In this document: positions 39,146 to 46,596 of the stretch, piece by piece | Layout of the letters: each line of letters starts with the position of its first letter | How positions within the stretch are numbered: the stretch's first letter is position 1 | Assembly: GCF_010682105.1 (NCBI RefSeq) | Contig: NZ_JAAGWH010000049.1 | Location: 124,001-188,000 of the forward strand | Source of the DNA: Modestobacter muralis | Lineage (GTDB): Bacteria > Actinomycetota > Actinomycetes > Mycobacteriales > Geodermatophilaceae | DNA length: 64,000 nucleotides | Reading direction: 5' to 3' | Made by a program: the position numbers and the translations under genes | The notes under the pieces: generated by a model | What the model saw: the letters and a program-made list of their open reading frames with translations, nothing else | The model's database searches: none | Told to the model about the DNA's origin: nothing

Positions 39146-39811
39146 ATGCGCATCGATCCGGCCGGCTGGCCCTTCCTCGCCGTCCCCCTCGGCGCCACGG
39201 CGGCCTCCGTGGCCGTCGGCAGGGGTGCGGGCATCCGCTGGGTCCGGCTGCTCACCTGGCCGTCCCTGGCGCTGTCGGCCTACATGGCGCTGTTCTTCCG
39301 GGACCCGCAGCGGCAGGCCGACTCCGTCGCCCCGGCCGACGACGACGTGATCTCCCCCGCCGACGGCATCGTCATGGTGGCCGGCGAGCCGCAGCCCGGG
39401 GTGGCCCCCGAGGGCGACTGGCAGCAGGTCAGCGTGTTCCTCTCCGTCGTCGACGTGCACGTCAACCGGGCGCCCTACCGCGGCCGGATCACCTCCTCGA
39501 CCTACTCCCCCGGCAGCTTCCTGGCCGCCTACCGGGCCGAGAGCGCGCACCGCAACGAGCACAGCGAGCTGTGGGTGAGCGACGGCGACCGCACCGTCGT
39601 GTTCCGCCAGATCGTCGGCGTGCTCGCCCGCCGGATCGTCACCCGGGTCCACACCGGTGACGAGCTGGCCACGGGCGAGCGGATCGGGCTGATGAAGTTC
39701 GGCTCCCGGATGGACGTGTTCGTCCCCCCGGAGTGCACGGTCCTGGTCAGCAGGGGGCAGCGGGTGCGGGGCGGCGAGACCGTCATCGCCCGCTGGTCCG
39801 CGCCCCGCTGA
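39146..39811 (+). CDS. psd: phosphatidylserine decarboxylase (short, archaeal-type)
   Basis: 221 residues. Makes phosphatidylethanolamine from the product of the next gene. DGIVMVAGEP, VFLSVVDVHVNRAPYRG and HRNEHSELWV match the family. The self-cleavage site that creates the pyruvoyl group is G-S in MKFGSRMDVFVP. The start at ATG 39146 (RIDPAGWPFLAVP) is preferred; TACCGT lies 9 nt before it. An ATG ten codons earlier is possible. pssA follows after 11 bp. Confidence 0.93.
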   Translation: MRIDPAGWPFLAVPLGATAASVAVGRGAGIRWVRLLTWPSLALSAYMALFFRDPQRQADSVAPADDDVISPADGIVMVAGEPQPGVAPEGDWQQVSVFLSVVDVHVNRAPYRGRITSSTYSPGSFLAAYRAESAHRNEHSELWVSDGDRTVVFRQIVGVLARRIVTRVHTGDELATGERIGLMKFGSRMDVFVPPECTVLVSRGQRVRGGETVIARWSAPR

Positions 39812-39822
39812 GGCACGGGCAG

Positions 39823-40620
39823 ATGCCGGGCAGGCGCACGACCACGGTGGAGTTCGTCCGTGGATCGGTGCGCGGCGGACGACGGCGGGCGCGCTCCTGG
39901 CTGCCCAGCATGTTCACCCTCGCCAACATGATGTGCGGGTTCGGCGCGATCCTGGTCGCCTTCCGCGGGGAGTACCGGCTGGCGTGCGCGCTGATCGCGC
40001 TGTCGGTCGTGTTCGACATCGCCGACGGCGCGGTGGCCCGGCTGGTCGGCGCCGTCTCCCCCTTCGGGCTGCAGTTCGACTCCCTCGCCGACCTGGTCTC
40101 CTTCGGCCTGGCGCCGGCGCTGCTGGTGTTCGCGCTGTTCTCCGACGGGCGCGACGAGCTGGACGCCCTCGGCTGGATCGCCTGCTTCCTCTGGGTGGCC
40201 TGCGCCGCGATCCGGCTGGCCCGGTTCAACACCACCATCGACCCGACGGCCGACAAGCGGTACTTCACCGGCCTGCCCTCGCCGGGCGCCGCCGGAGTCG
40301 TGCTGGCCAGCGTCTACGCCTTCGCCGACGTCATGCAGGGCCGCGACCGGCTGTGGGTGCTGATCGTCGTGCTGCTCCCGGCACTGCTGATGATCAGCAA
40401 CGTCCGCTACCGCTCGTTCCGGTCGCTGGTCAGCCCCAAGAGCGGTCGCCCTTACGGCCTGCTGCTCACCCTGCTCGTCGTCGTCATCGGGCTGGTCGTC
40501 GTGCCCACCGTCGCCTGCGGCGTCGTGGCCTACAGCTACCTGCTGTCCCCGCTGGTCATCCCGCTGCTGAGCCCGCTGGCCCGGCTGGTGCCGAACCGGG
40601 TCAAGGAGCTGCTCTCGTGA
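39823..40620 (+). CDS. pssA: CDP-diacylglycerol-serine O-phosphatidyltransferase
   Basis: 265 residues, about seven membrane helices. The complete CDP-alcohol phosphatidyltransferase signature D-x2-DG-x2-AR-x8-G-x3-D-x3-D is visible in DIADGAVARLVGAVSPFG followed by LQFDSLAD. The basic N-terminus (MPGRRTTTVEFVRG) precedes the first helix. Produces phosphatidylserine, used by psd immediately upstream. Its stop overlaps the acetyltransferase start (GTGA). Confidence 0.94.
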   Translation: MPGRRTTTVEFVRGSVRGGRRRARSWLPSMFTLANMMCGFGAILVAFRGEYRLACALIALSVVFDIADGAVARLVGAVSPFGLQFDSLADLVSFGLAPALLVFALFSDGRDELDALGWIACFLWVACAAIRLARFNTTIDPTADKRYFTGLPSPGAAGVVLASVYAFADVMQGRDRLWVLIVVLLPALLMISNVRYRSFRSLVSPKSGRPYGLLLTLLVVVIGLVVVPTVACGVVAYSYLLSPLVIPLLSPLARLVPNRVKELLS

Positions 40621-41099
40621 GCGTGCGGCCGGTCCGCCCGGACGACGTCCCGACGGTGTGCCGGCTGGTGCGCGAGCTGGCCGCCTACGAGGAGGCCCCG
40701 CACGAGGCGCTGATGACCGACGAGCAGCTGCGCACGGCGCTGTTCGGCGACTCCCCCGCGCTGTTCGGCCACGTCGCCGAGACCCCCGACGGCGAGGTCG
40801 CCGGGTTCGCGCTGTGGTTCCTCACCTTCTCCACCTGGCGCGGCACCCACGGCATCCACCTCGAGGACCTCTTCGTCTCCCCCGCCACCCGCGGCACGGG
40901 CCTGGGCCGGGAGCTGCTGCGCACCCTGGCCCAGGAGTGCGTCGACCGCGGGTTCGCCCGGCTGGAGTGGTCGGTGCTGGACTGGAACACCCCGTCGATC
41001 GAGTTCTACAGGGCAGCCGGCGCCTCGCCGATGGACGGGTGGACGGTCTTCCGGCTGACCGACGAGGCACTGACCCGGTTCGCCGCCGACCGACGATGA
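40617..41099 (+). CDS. GNAT acetyltransferase, SSAT/thialysine acetyltransferase-like
   Basis: 160 residues, one GNAT domain. The acetyl-CoA pyrophosphate loop is in LFVSPATRGTGLGRELL; LRTALFGDSPALFGHVAE, FSTWRGTHGIHLEDL and WSVLDWNTPSIEFYRAAGA resemble diamine (spermidine/thialysine) N-acetyltransferases. The substrate is inferred only by likeness. The GTG start overlaps the pssA stop, and the stop overlaps a possible ATG of the next gene (ATGA). Confidence 0.88.
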   Translation: MSVRPVRPDDVPTVCRLVRELAAYEEAPHEALMTDEQLRTALFGDSPALFGHVAETPDGEVAGFALWFLTFSTWRGTHGIHLEDLFVSPATRGTGLGRELLRTLAQECVDRGFARLEWSVLDWNTPSIEFYRAAGASPMDGWTVFRLTDEALTRFAADRR

Positions 41100-41125
41100 C
41101 CCACCCGACCGAGAAGGAGAACCCC

Positions 41126-41908
41126 GTGACCACCGAGCGCGCCGAGTCCGACTGCTGGCTCACCGACATGGACGGCGTGCTGGTGCACGAGGGCAACGCC
41201 CTACCCGGCGCCGCGGAGTTCCTGGCCCGGCTGGTCGAGCGCCAGCGCCGCTTCCTGGTCCTGACCAACAACTCGATCTTCACCCCGCGTGACCTCTCCG
41301 CCCGCCTGGCGCGCAGCGGCCTGACCGTGCCCGAGGAGTCCATCTGGACCTCCGCGCTGGCGACGGCGAACTTCCTGGCCTCCCAGCTGCCCGGCGGCTC
41401 GGCCTACGTCATCGGCGAGGCCGGGCTGACCACGGCGCTGCACGAGGCCGGCTACACCCTCACCGACACCGCGCCGGACTACGTCGTCCTCGGGGAGACC
41501 CGTACCTACTCCTTCGAGGCCATCACGCAGGCGATCCGCCTCATCGGCGCCGGCGCCCGCTTCATCGCCACCAACCCCGACGTCACGGGCCCCTCGCCGG
41601 AGGGCCCGCTGCCGGCCACCGGCTCGGTCGCCGCCATGATCACCAAGGCCACCGGCGCCGAGCCCTACTTCGTCGGCAAGCCCAACCCGATGATGTTCCG
41701 CAGCGCCATGAACCGGATCGAGGCCCACTCGGAGTCGACCACCATGGTCGGCGACCGGATGGACACCGACGTCGTGGCCGGCATCGAGGCCGGTCTGAGC
41801 ACCGTGCTGGTGCTCACCGGCTCCACCAGGGCCGAGGACGTCAGCCGTTTCCCGTTCCGCCCCAGCCGGATCCTGCCCTCGATCGCCGAGGTCATCGACC
41901 TGATCTGA
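41126..41908 (+). CDS. HAD-IIA (NagD-like) phosphatase
   Basis: 260 residues. HAD motif I is WLTDMDGVLVHEG (nucleophile Asp), motif II VLTNNS, motif III with the Lys in FVGKPNPMMF, and motif IV TMVGDRMDTDV. The type IIA cap lies between motifs II and III. Likely acts on sugar or nucleotide monophosphates. Start GTG 41126 has AAGGAG at optimal distance; the ATG at 41096 overlaps the previous stop but lacks an RBS. Confidence 0.9.
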   Translation: MTTERAESDCWLTDMDGVLVHEGNALPGAAEFLARLVERQRRFLVLTNNSIFTPRDLSARLARSGLTVPEESIWTSALATANFLASQLPGGSAYVIGEAGLTTALHEAGYTLTDTAPDYVVLGETRTYSFEAITQAIRLIGAGARFIATNPDVTGPSPEGPLPATGSVAAMITKATGAEPYFVGKPNPMMFRSAMNRIEAHSESTTMVGDRMDTDVVAGIEAGLSTVLVLTGSTRAEDVSRFPFRPSRILPSIAEVIDLI

Positions 41909-41950
41909 AGGCCCCGCTGCAGGGCCCCGCCGCGCAGCGGGGTCCTCCCT
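41907..41950 (-). repeat. short dispersed palindromic element between convergent genes
   Basis: Outer stem GGCCCCGCTGC with GCAGCGGGGTCC; the usual central stem is reduced to about a dozen bases. It abuts both stops: TGAAGG on the plus side and TGAGGGAGGACC on the minus side. Confidence 0.85.
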
Positions 41951-42432
41951 CAGACGTCGCTGTAGGCCAGTCGGGCCTCAGGGGTGGCGAGCAGGTACAG
42001 GACCACGCCCACCAGGGCCAGGACGGGGACGCCGATCAGCGGCCGGTCGGCCTGGAACGCCGACGTGTAGCCGAAGATCCCCAGGAAGATCTGCAGGGCC
42101 ACCACCGGGCCGCGGGCCCACGGCGCCAGCCGCCACAGCCCGAGGGCGCCGCCGGCGAGCACCGCCGCGGCCAGGCCGACGAACACGACCTCGGCCAGCG
42201 CCCGGCCCAGGCTGTCCGGTGAACGGGTCACCGACAGCACGAGCAGCACCAGCGCCAGCCCGGTCAGCGCGGCGGCCTCGACGGCCACGACCAGCGCGGC
42301 CCGGCGGACCGCTGCGGGCACCTCGACCGCCGGCCTCGCAGGGCGGGGGGCAGTGGGCTCGGCGGCACCGCCGAGCAGGCCCTCGGCGCGCGACCGACGA
42401 CGTCCGGGGATGTCTGGCTCCTGACCTGGCAC
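41950..42432 (-). CDS. four-helix membrane protein of unknown function
   Basis: 160 residues. A cytosolic Arg/Pro-rich N-terminus (GRRRSRAEGLLGG) precedes four membrane helices (LVVAVEAAALTGLALVLLVL; VFVGLAAAVLAGGALGLW; PVVALQIFLGIFGY; PVLALVGVVLYLLA). I recognise no family with a known role. Start GTG 42430-42432. It is convergent with the HAD phosphatase and divergent from the DagK-like gene. Confidence 0.75.
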   Translation of the reverse strand: MPGQEPDIPGRRRSRAEGLLGGAAEPTAPRPARPAVEVPAAVRRAALVVAVEAAALTGLALVLLVLSVTRSPDSLGRALAEVVFVGLAAAVLAGGALGLWRLAPWARGPVVALQIFLGIFGYTSAFQADRPLIGVPVLALVGVVLYLLATPEARLAYSDV

Positions 42433-42522
42433 GACGCCGAGGCTACGCCGGGCTGCTGCGGCAGCACGCCCCTCCGGGAGGCGCCGAGGGGGCTGGTCCC
42501 GGCGCTGGATAGGTTGGACGCC

Positions 42523-43491
42523 ATGCGTGCGCTGCTGGTGGCGAACCCGGCGGCCACGACCACCACCCGCAAGGTGCGCGACGTCCTGGTCCGTGCGCTG
42601 TCCAGCGAGCTGGAGGTCGACGTCGTGGAGACCGAGCGTCGCGGCCACGCCCGCGACCTCGCCGCCCAGGCGACCACCGACGGGATCGACGTCGTGGTGA
42701 CCCTGGGCGGTGACGGCACCGTCAACGAGGCGGCCAACGGCCTGCTCGCCACCGGTCCCGGGCCCCGCGTGCCCATGCTGGCCGTCGTCCCCGGCGGGTC
42801 TACCAACGTGTTCGCCCGCGCGCTGGGGAGGTCCCGCGACCCGGTCGAGGCGATCGGCGAGATCCTCGACTCGCTGCGCGCCGGGCGCACCCGGCTGGTC
42901 TCCCTCGGCACCGCCTCCGCACGCACCGACGACGCGGGCACCGGCGACGCCGCCTAGACCGACCCGCGCTGGTTCGTCTTCGCTGCCGGACTGGGCTTCG
43001 ACGCCGACGTCATCTCCCGGGTCGAGACCCAGCGCGCGCGGGGACGGCGCTCGAGCGGCGCCCTGTACGTCCGCTCGGGTGTCGACGCGTTCCTGCTGGG
43101 CCGCGACCGGCGCCGTCCGCCGATGACCCTCCAGCTGCCCGGCCGGGCGCCGGTCGACGGGCTCTTCCTGGCGCTGGTGTCCAACGTGAGCCCGTGGACC
43201 TACCTGGGCACCCGGTCGATCGTCCCCAGCCCCGAGGCCTCGTTCGACACCGGCCTCGACGTGTTCGCGATGGGCCGGGTCGGCATGCTGCGGATGCTGA
43301 ACCACCTGCGGCAGACCATGGCCGAGCGGCCGGACGCCCGGGGCCGCGGCGTGCACCGCTGGCACGACCTCGGCGAGCTGACGCTGACCGCCACCCGGCC
43401 GCAGGGCTGGCAGCTCGACGGTGACCACCTGGGCACCACGACCGGGCTGCGGCTGCGGTCGGTCCCGGAGGCCCTGCGCGTCGTCGTGTGA
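42523..43491 (+). pseudogene. diacylglycerol/lipid kinase-like gene with an in-frame amber codon
   Basis: One open frame of 323 codons is interrupted only by TAG at 42955-42957. The N-terminal half has the DAGK catalytic motifs (VTLGGDGTVNEAANG and VVPGGSTNVFARALG). The half after the TAG, in the same frame, has FAAGLGFDADVISRV, SNVSPWTYLG and LTATRPQGWQLDGDHLG, the C-terminal domain of YegS/DagK kinases. The amber sits in an Ala/Gly/Asp linker between the two domains. Either the gene is freshly inactivated, the codon is read through, or it is a sequence error. ATG 42523 follows TAGGTT by 7 nt, a leaderless arrangement. Confidence 0.85.
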
Positions 43492-43608
43492 CCCAGCGCC
43501 CACCGCCGGGGTGACGCAGCTGACGTGGACGTCTCCGCCGGACGAGTGGCGAGGTCCGCGGAGCCGTGGTGAGCTTCCTCACGAGCACCCGCGAACGCCG
43601 TCAACTGC

Positions 43609-43614
43609 TTGACA
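43609..43614 (+). promoter_or_regulatory. candidate -35 element in the whiB1 upstream region
   Basis: TTGACA lies 153 bp before whiB1 and is the only consensus -35 in the 275-bp gap 43492-43766. About 17 bp downstream there is no good -10. GTGA...TCAC arms (43627-43639, 5-bp gap) recall a CRP-like site but with wrong spacing. The rest of the gap shows no gene. Confidence 0.35.
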
Positions 43615-43766
43615 GTGCGTCGTCGCGTGAAAGCATCACACAAGCAACCTGCCCGTAACGAGGCGGGCGGTCGCCGTTCAACGTGCCGAGACCATGGCGC
43701 GCTGACCTGCGGGGGCGGTCTGTAGACCGGCGACCGACACCCGACGACACCGAGGAGAACACCGCC

Positions 43767-44018
43767 ATGGACTGGCGCCACCGCGCGCTCTGCCGGGACG
43801 AGGACCCGGAGCTCTTCTTCCCGATCGGGACGACGGGCCCTGCGGTCGTTCAGATCGAGCAGGCCAAGGCGGTGTGCCGTCGCTGCCCGGTCGTCGAGTC
43901 GTGCCTCGAGTGGGCGCTCACCTCCGGACAGGACTCCGGCGTCTGGGGCGGCCTCTCCGAGGACGAGCGCCGCGCCCTCAAGCGCCGCACCGCCCGCACC
44001 CGCGTCCGCACCGCCTGA
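43767..44018 (+). CDS. whiB1: WhiB1-type iron-sulfur transcription factor
   Basis: 83 residues. The four cluster ligands are C9, C37, C40 and C46 (AVCRRCPVVESC). The turn GVWGGLSEDERR and the basic tail KRRTARTRVRT form the DNA-binding part. Length, the absence of an N-terminal extension and the neighbour pdtaS match WhiB1, a NO-sensitive 4Fe-4S regulator that contacts the primary sigma factor in mycobacteria. ATG 43767 has GAGGAG ten bases upstream. Confidence 0.95.
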   Translation: MDWRHRALCRDEDPELFFPIGTTGPAVVQIEQAKAVCRRCPVVESCLEWALTSGQDSGVWGGLSEDERRALKRRTARTRVRTA

Positions 44019-44019
44019 A

Positions 44020-44080
44020 GAAGGACCCCCTTCCTCCTCACCACACGCTCCGCGCGTGGCGGGCCCCGGGAAGAGGGCCG
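44020..44080 (+). repeat. dispersed palindromic element after whiB1
   Basis: Starts within two bases of the whiB1 TGA (TGAAGAAGGACC). Outer stem GGACCCCCTTCC with GGAAGAGGGCC (one mismatch); inner hairpin CCACACGC-TCC-GCGCGTGG. A second, perfect hairpin follows at 44083. Confidence 0.82.
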
Positions 44081-44082
44081 AC

Positions 44083-44117
44083 AGCAAGGGCCGCACCTCT
44101 CAGGTGCGGCCCTTGCT
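44083..44117. terminator. bidirectional terminator between whiB1 and pdtaS
   Basis: Perfect 16-bp stem (44083-44098 with 44102-44117), loop CTC, between two convergent genes. It begins with A-rich and ends with T-containing arms on both strands. Confidence 0.88.
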
Positions 44118-44120
44118 GCG

Positions 44121-45599
44121 TCAGTGGCGGGGGCGGCCGGCGCCGGGGAGGGTGAGGACGGCCTCGGTCCCCGGGCCGGTGACGGGCGGGCCCATCTCCA
44201 GCGAGCCGTGCAGCTCGCTGGTGACCAGCGTGCGCACGATCTGCAGCCCCAGGCCCGTGCTGGCCGCCGGGTCGAAGCCCTCGGGCAGACCACGGCCGTC
44301 GTCGTGCACCCGGACGACCAGGTCGTCACCGTCCCGCTCGGCGCCCAGCAGGATCGTGCCCGGCTCCCCCTCGGGGAAGGCGTGCAGGGCGGCGTTCTGC
44401 AGCAGCTCGGTCACCGCCATCACCAGCGGGGTGGCCACCGCCGCCGACAGCTCGCCGAACGCGCCGCTGCGGGTGAACCGGGCCGGGCGGCCGACCGCGG
44501 TCACGTCACCGAGCATCGGCAGCACCTGGTCCAGCACGTCGTCGACGTCCACGACGTCCTCGCGGCTGCCGGCCAGCGTCTCGTGCACGACCGCGATCGA
44601 GGCGACCCGGCGCACCGACTCCTCCAGCGCGGCCCGGGCCGCGGGCTCGGTCATCCGGCGGGCCTGCAGCCGCAGCAGCGCCGCGACCGTCTGCAGGTTG
44701 TTCTTCACCCGGTGGTGGATCTCCCGGATGGTGGCGTCCTTGGTCATCAGCGCCCGGTCGCGCCGGCGCACGTCGGTCACGTCGCGCACCAGCACCAGCG
44801 CACCGGCCTCGCCGCCGGGGGCCTGCAGCGGCAGTGCGCGGACCAGCATCGTGGCCGCGTCGTTCTCGACGTCCATCGGGTCGGGGAAGCGCCCGGCGAC
44901 CGCGGCGCCGATGCTGGCCGCCACCGCCTCCCCCGCCACCTGGTCGGCCGACACCGCCCGGGTCACCTCGCCGAGGCCGGAGCCCACGACGTCACCGGTG
45001 ACGCCCATCCGGCGGTAGGCCGACAGTGCGTTCGGGCTGGCGTAGACGACCGCCCCGGTGGAGTCGAGCCGGACCAGCCCGTCGCCGACCCGCGGGCTCA
45101 TCTCCGCGTCCTCCAGCATCCGGGGCGGGAACGTGCCGGCGGCGACCATCAGCGACAGGTCGGCGGCGATGTCGAGGTAGGTGAGCTCGAGCGCCGACGG
45201 GGACCGGGTCGCGGCCAGGTTGGTGTCCTTGGCCAGCACTGCCACCACCGCGCCGTCGTGCCGGACCGGGATGACCTCGCGCCGCCGGGGAAAGGCGCCG
45301 GACCAGTCCGGGTCGCCCTCGGTGATCGGCCGGCCCTCGCGCTGGGCGAGCAGCAGCGGCTCGGCGACCGGGCCGGTGACCTCGCTGCCGATGAGGTCCT
45401 CCGGCTGGCTGGTCGGCGCGGTCAGCGGCCGCACCTGGGCCACGCACCACCAGGCGCCGCTGGCCAGCGGCACCCACAGCGTGAGGTCGGCGAAGGCGAG
45501 GTCGGCCAGCAGCTGCCAGTCCGCCACCAGCCGGCGCGCGTGGTCGACCTGCGACGGGCTCGCCGAGCCGCGGGTGAGACGTTCCGACAGGCTGCTCAT
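44121..45599 (-). CDS. pdtaS: sensor histidine kinase PdtaS-like
   Basis: 492 residues, cytosolic. N-terminal GAF-type domain (about 1-150), a PAS domain (about 170-280, GLVRLDSTGAVVYASPNAL), then HisKA_2 with the phosphoacceptor His in REIHHRVKNNLQTVAALL and a HATPase (TELLQNAALHAFP, DDGRGLPEGFD, STGLGLQIVRTL). Next to whiB1 as in M. tuberculosis (Rv3220c). PdtaS partners the ANTAR antiterminator PdtaR; no PdtaR is adjacent. Start ATG 45597-45599. Confidence 0.94.
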   Translation of the reverse strand: MSSLSERLTRGSASPSQVDHARRLVADWQLLADLAFADLTLWVPLASGAWWCVAQVRPLTAPTSQPEDLIGSEVTGPVAEPLLLAQREGRPITEGDPDWSGAFPRRREVIPVRHDGAVVAVLAKDTNLAATRSPSALELTYLDIAADLSLMVAAGTFPPRMLEDAEMSPRVGDGLVRLDSTGAVVYASPNALSAYRRMGVTGDVVGSGLGEVTRAVSADQVAGEAVAASIGAAVAGRFPDPMDVENDAATMLVRALPLQAPGGEAGALVLVRDVTDVRRRDRALMTKDATIREIHHRVKNNLQTVAALLRLQARRMTEPAARAALEESVRRVASIAVVHETLAGSREDVVDVDDVLDQVLPMLGDVTAVGRPARFTRSGAFGELSAAVATPLVMAVTELLQNAALHAFPEGEPGTILLGAERDGDDLVVRVHDDGRGLPEGFDPAASTGLGLQIVRTLVTSELHGSLEMGPPVTGPGTEAVLTLPGAGRPRH

Positions 45600-45618
45600 G
45601 GTGCCGCCGAGCCTACGG

Positions 45619-45676
45619 GAGGACCTCGTCGCCCCCCTTCCCTCGCGAGCTCGGGCGGGCCCCTGCGACGAGGCCG
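45619..45676 (+). repeat. dispersed palindromic element between divergent genes
   Basis: GAGGACCTCGTCGC pairs with GCGACGAGGCC, a fully compensated outer-stem variant; the centre is CCCTCGCGAGCTCGGG. It is upstream of both pdtaS and the GNAT gene, so it cannot be a terminator of either; it directly precedes the GNAT -10 box. Confidence 0.85.
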
Positions 45677-45699
45677 AGAACGGCTCCTACCCTGCGTTG

Positions 45700-46182
45700 G
45701 TGCTGACGATCGACCGCGCCGTCCCGGCGGACTTCCCGCGCATCGCCGAGCTCACCGTGGGCGTCTACGAGGGCGAGGACCTGGTCTCCCCCGAGTACGT
45801 GCCGCAGCTCGCCGACGTGGCCGGTCGCGCCGACCGTGCGGAGCTGCTGGTCGCCCGGGACGTGACCGGGCGGATCGTGGGCAGCGTGGCGCTGGTGCTG
45901 GCCGGGGACTTCGGCGAGGTCACCAGGTCCCCGGACGAGGCGGCGTTCCGGATGCTGGCCGTCGACGCGGACGTCCGGGGCCAGGGGGTGGGTGAGGCGC
46001 TGGTGCGCACCTGCCTGGACCGTGCCCGCGCGGCCGGCCGGGCGTGGATGGTGCTCTCGACCGGGGAGCGGATGACCGCCGCGCACCGGCTGTACGAGCG
46101 GCTGGGCTTCCAGCGGGTCCCGGAGCGGGACTGGGCACCGCGCCCCGGGGTGGACCTGCGGGTCTACGCCCTGCAGCTGTAG
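45700..46182 (+). CDS. GNAT family N-acetyltransferase
   Basis: 160 residues. The acetyl-CoA loop is MLAVDADVRGQGVGEALV; the C-terminal motif MTAAHRLYERLGFQRVPERDW is typical. Substrate unknown. GTG 45700 is preceded at 6 nt by TACCCT (45688-45693), indicating a leaderless transcript; TTG one codon earlier is an alternative. Convergent with the biotinyl protein gene. Confidence 0.88.
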   Translation: MLTIDRAVPADFPRIAELTVGVYEGEDLVSPEYVPQLADVAGRADRAELLVARDVTGRIVGSVALVLAGDFGEVTRSPDEAAFRMLAVDADVRGQGVGEALVRTCLDRARAAGRAWMVLSTGERMTAAHRLYERLGFQRVPERDWAPRPGVDLRVYALQL

Positions 46183-46184
46183 GC

Positions 46185-46269
46185 GGAGGACTCCGTCGCC
46201 CCCCTGCAGTCAGGCCCGGTTCAGCAGGCTCGCCCCGAGCCTGCGAGGGGTGAGGGGAGCGGGGTCCTC
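46185..46269. repeat. long dispersed palindromic element between convergent genes
   Basis: Variant with AGGACT/AGGACC termini on both strands (GGCGGAGGACTCCG on the left, CGGGGTCCTCA on the right) and a central hairpin CAGGCTCG-CCC-CGAGCCTG. It fills the whole gap between the GNAT and TB7.3-like stops, so it may end both transcripts. Confidence 0.75.
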
Positions 46270-46489
46270 AGTGCTGGACGGTGGCGATGAGGTCGCCCTC
46301 CTGGAGGACCTCGCCCTCGGTGACGTGCAGCTCCGCGACGGTGCCGGCCCGCTCGGTGAGCACCGGGATCTCCATCTTCATCGACTCGAGGATCACCAGC
46401 GTGTCACCTGCGGCGACCTCGGTGCCGGGAGCCACGAGCACCGTCACCACGCTGGAGACCATCTCGGCGTGGATCTCCTCGACCGCCAC
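46268..46489 (-). CDS. stand-alone biotin/lipoyl-attachment protein (TB7.3-like)
   Basis: 73 residues, only a biotinyl domain. The biotinylation site is VILESMKMEIPV; the N-terminus VEEIHAEMVSSVVTVLV and the C-terminal EGDLIATV complete the flattened barrel. It corresponds to TB7.3 (Rv3221c) in position and size. Start GTG 46487-46489 with GGAGGAGG just upstream. The partner carboxylase is unknown. Confidence 0.9.
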   Translation of the reverse strand: MAVEEIHAEMVSSVVTVLVAPGTEVAAGDTLVILESMKMEIPVLTERAGTVAELHVTEGEVLQEGDLIATVQH

Positions 46490-46596
46490 CGGTGCCTCCT
46501 CCGCGCTTCGTCCCGCCGGGGCCGGCGGAGTGCACATGAAAGCACGCAGCCCCGACCGGCCCTGCCCGCAGGCCCGCCCGCACCGGCGCGCGCCCG

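Noticed and set aside
42523-43491. Two separate genes (kinase N-terminal half and a downstream protein)
   Set aside because: Both halves are in one frame and together form one YegS/DagK protein; the second half has no RBS or suitable start close to the TAG.
43625-43642. CRP site in the whiB1 promoter
   Set aside because: GTGA and TCAC arms are separated by 5 bp instead of 6, and only four bases match on each side; insufficient without other evidence.
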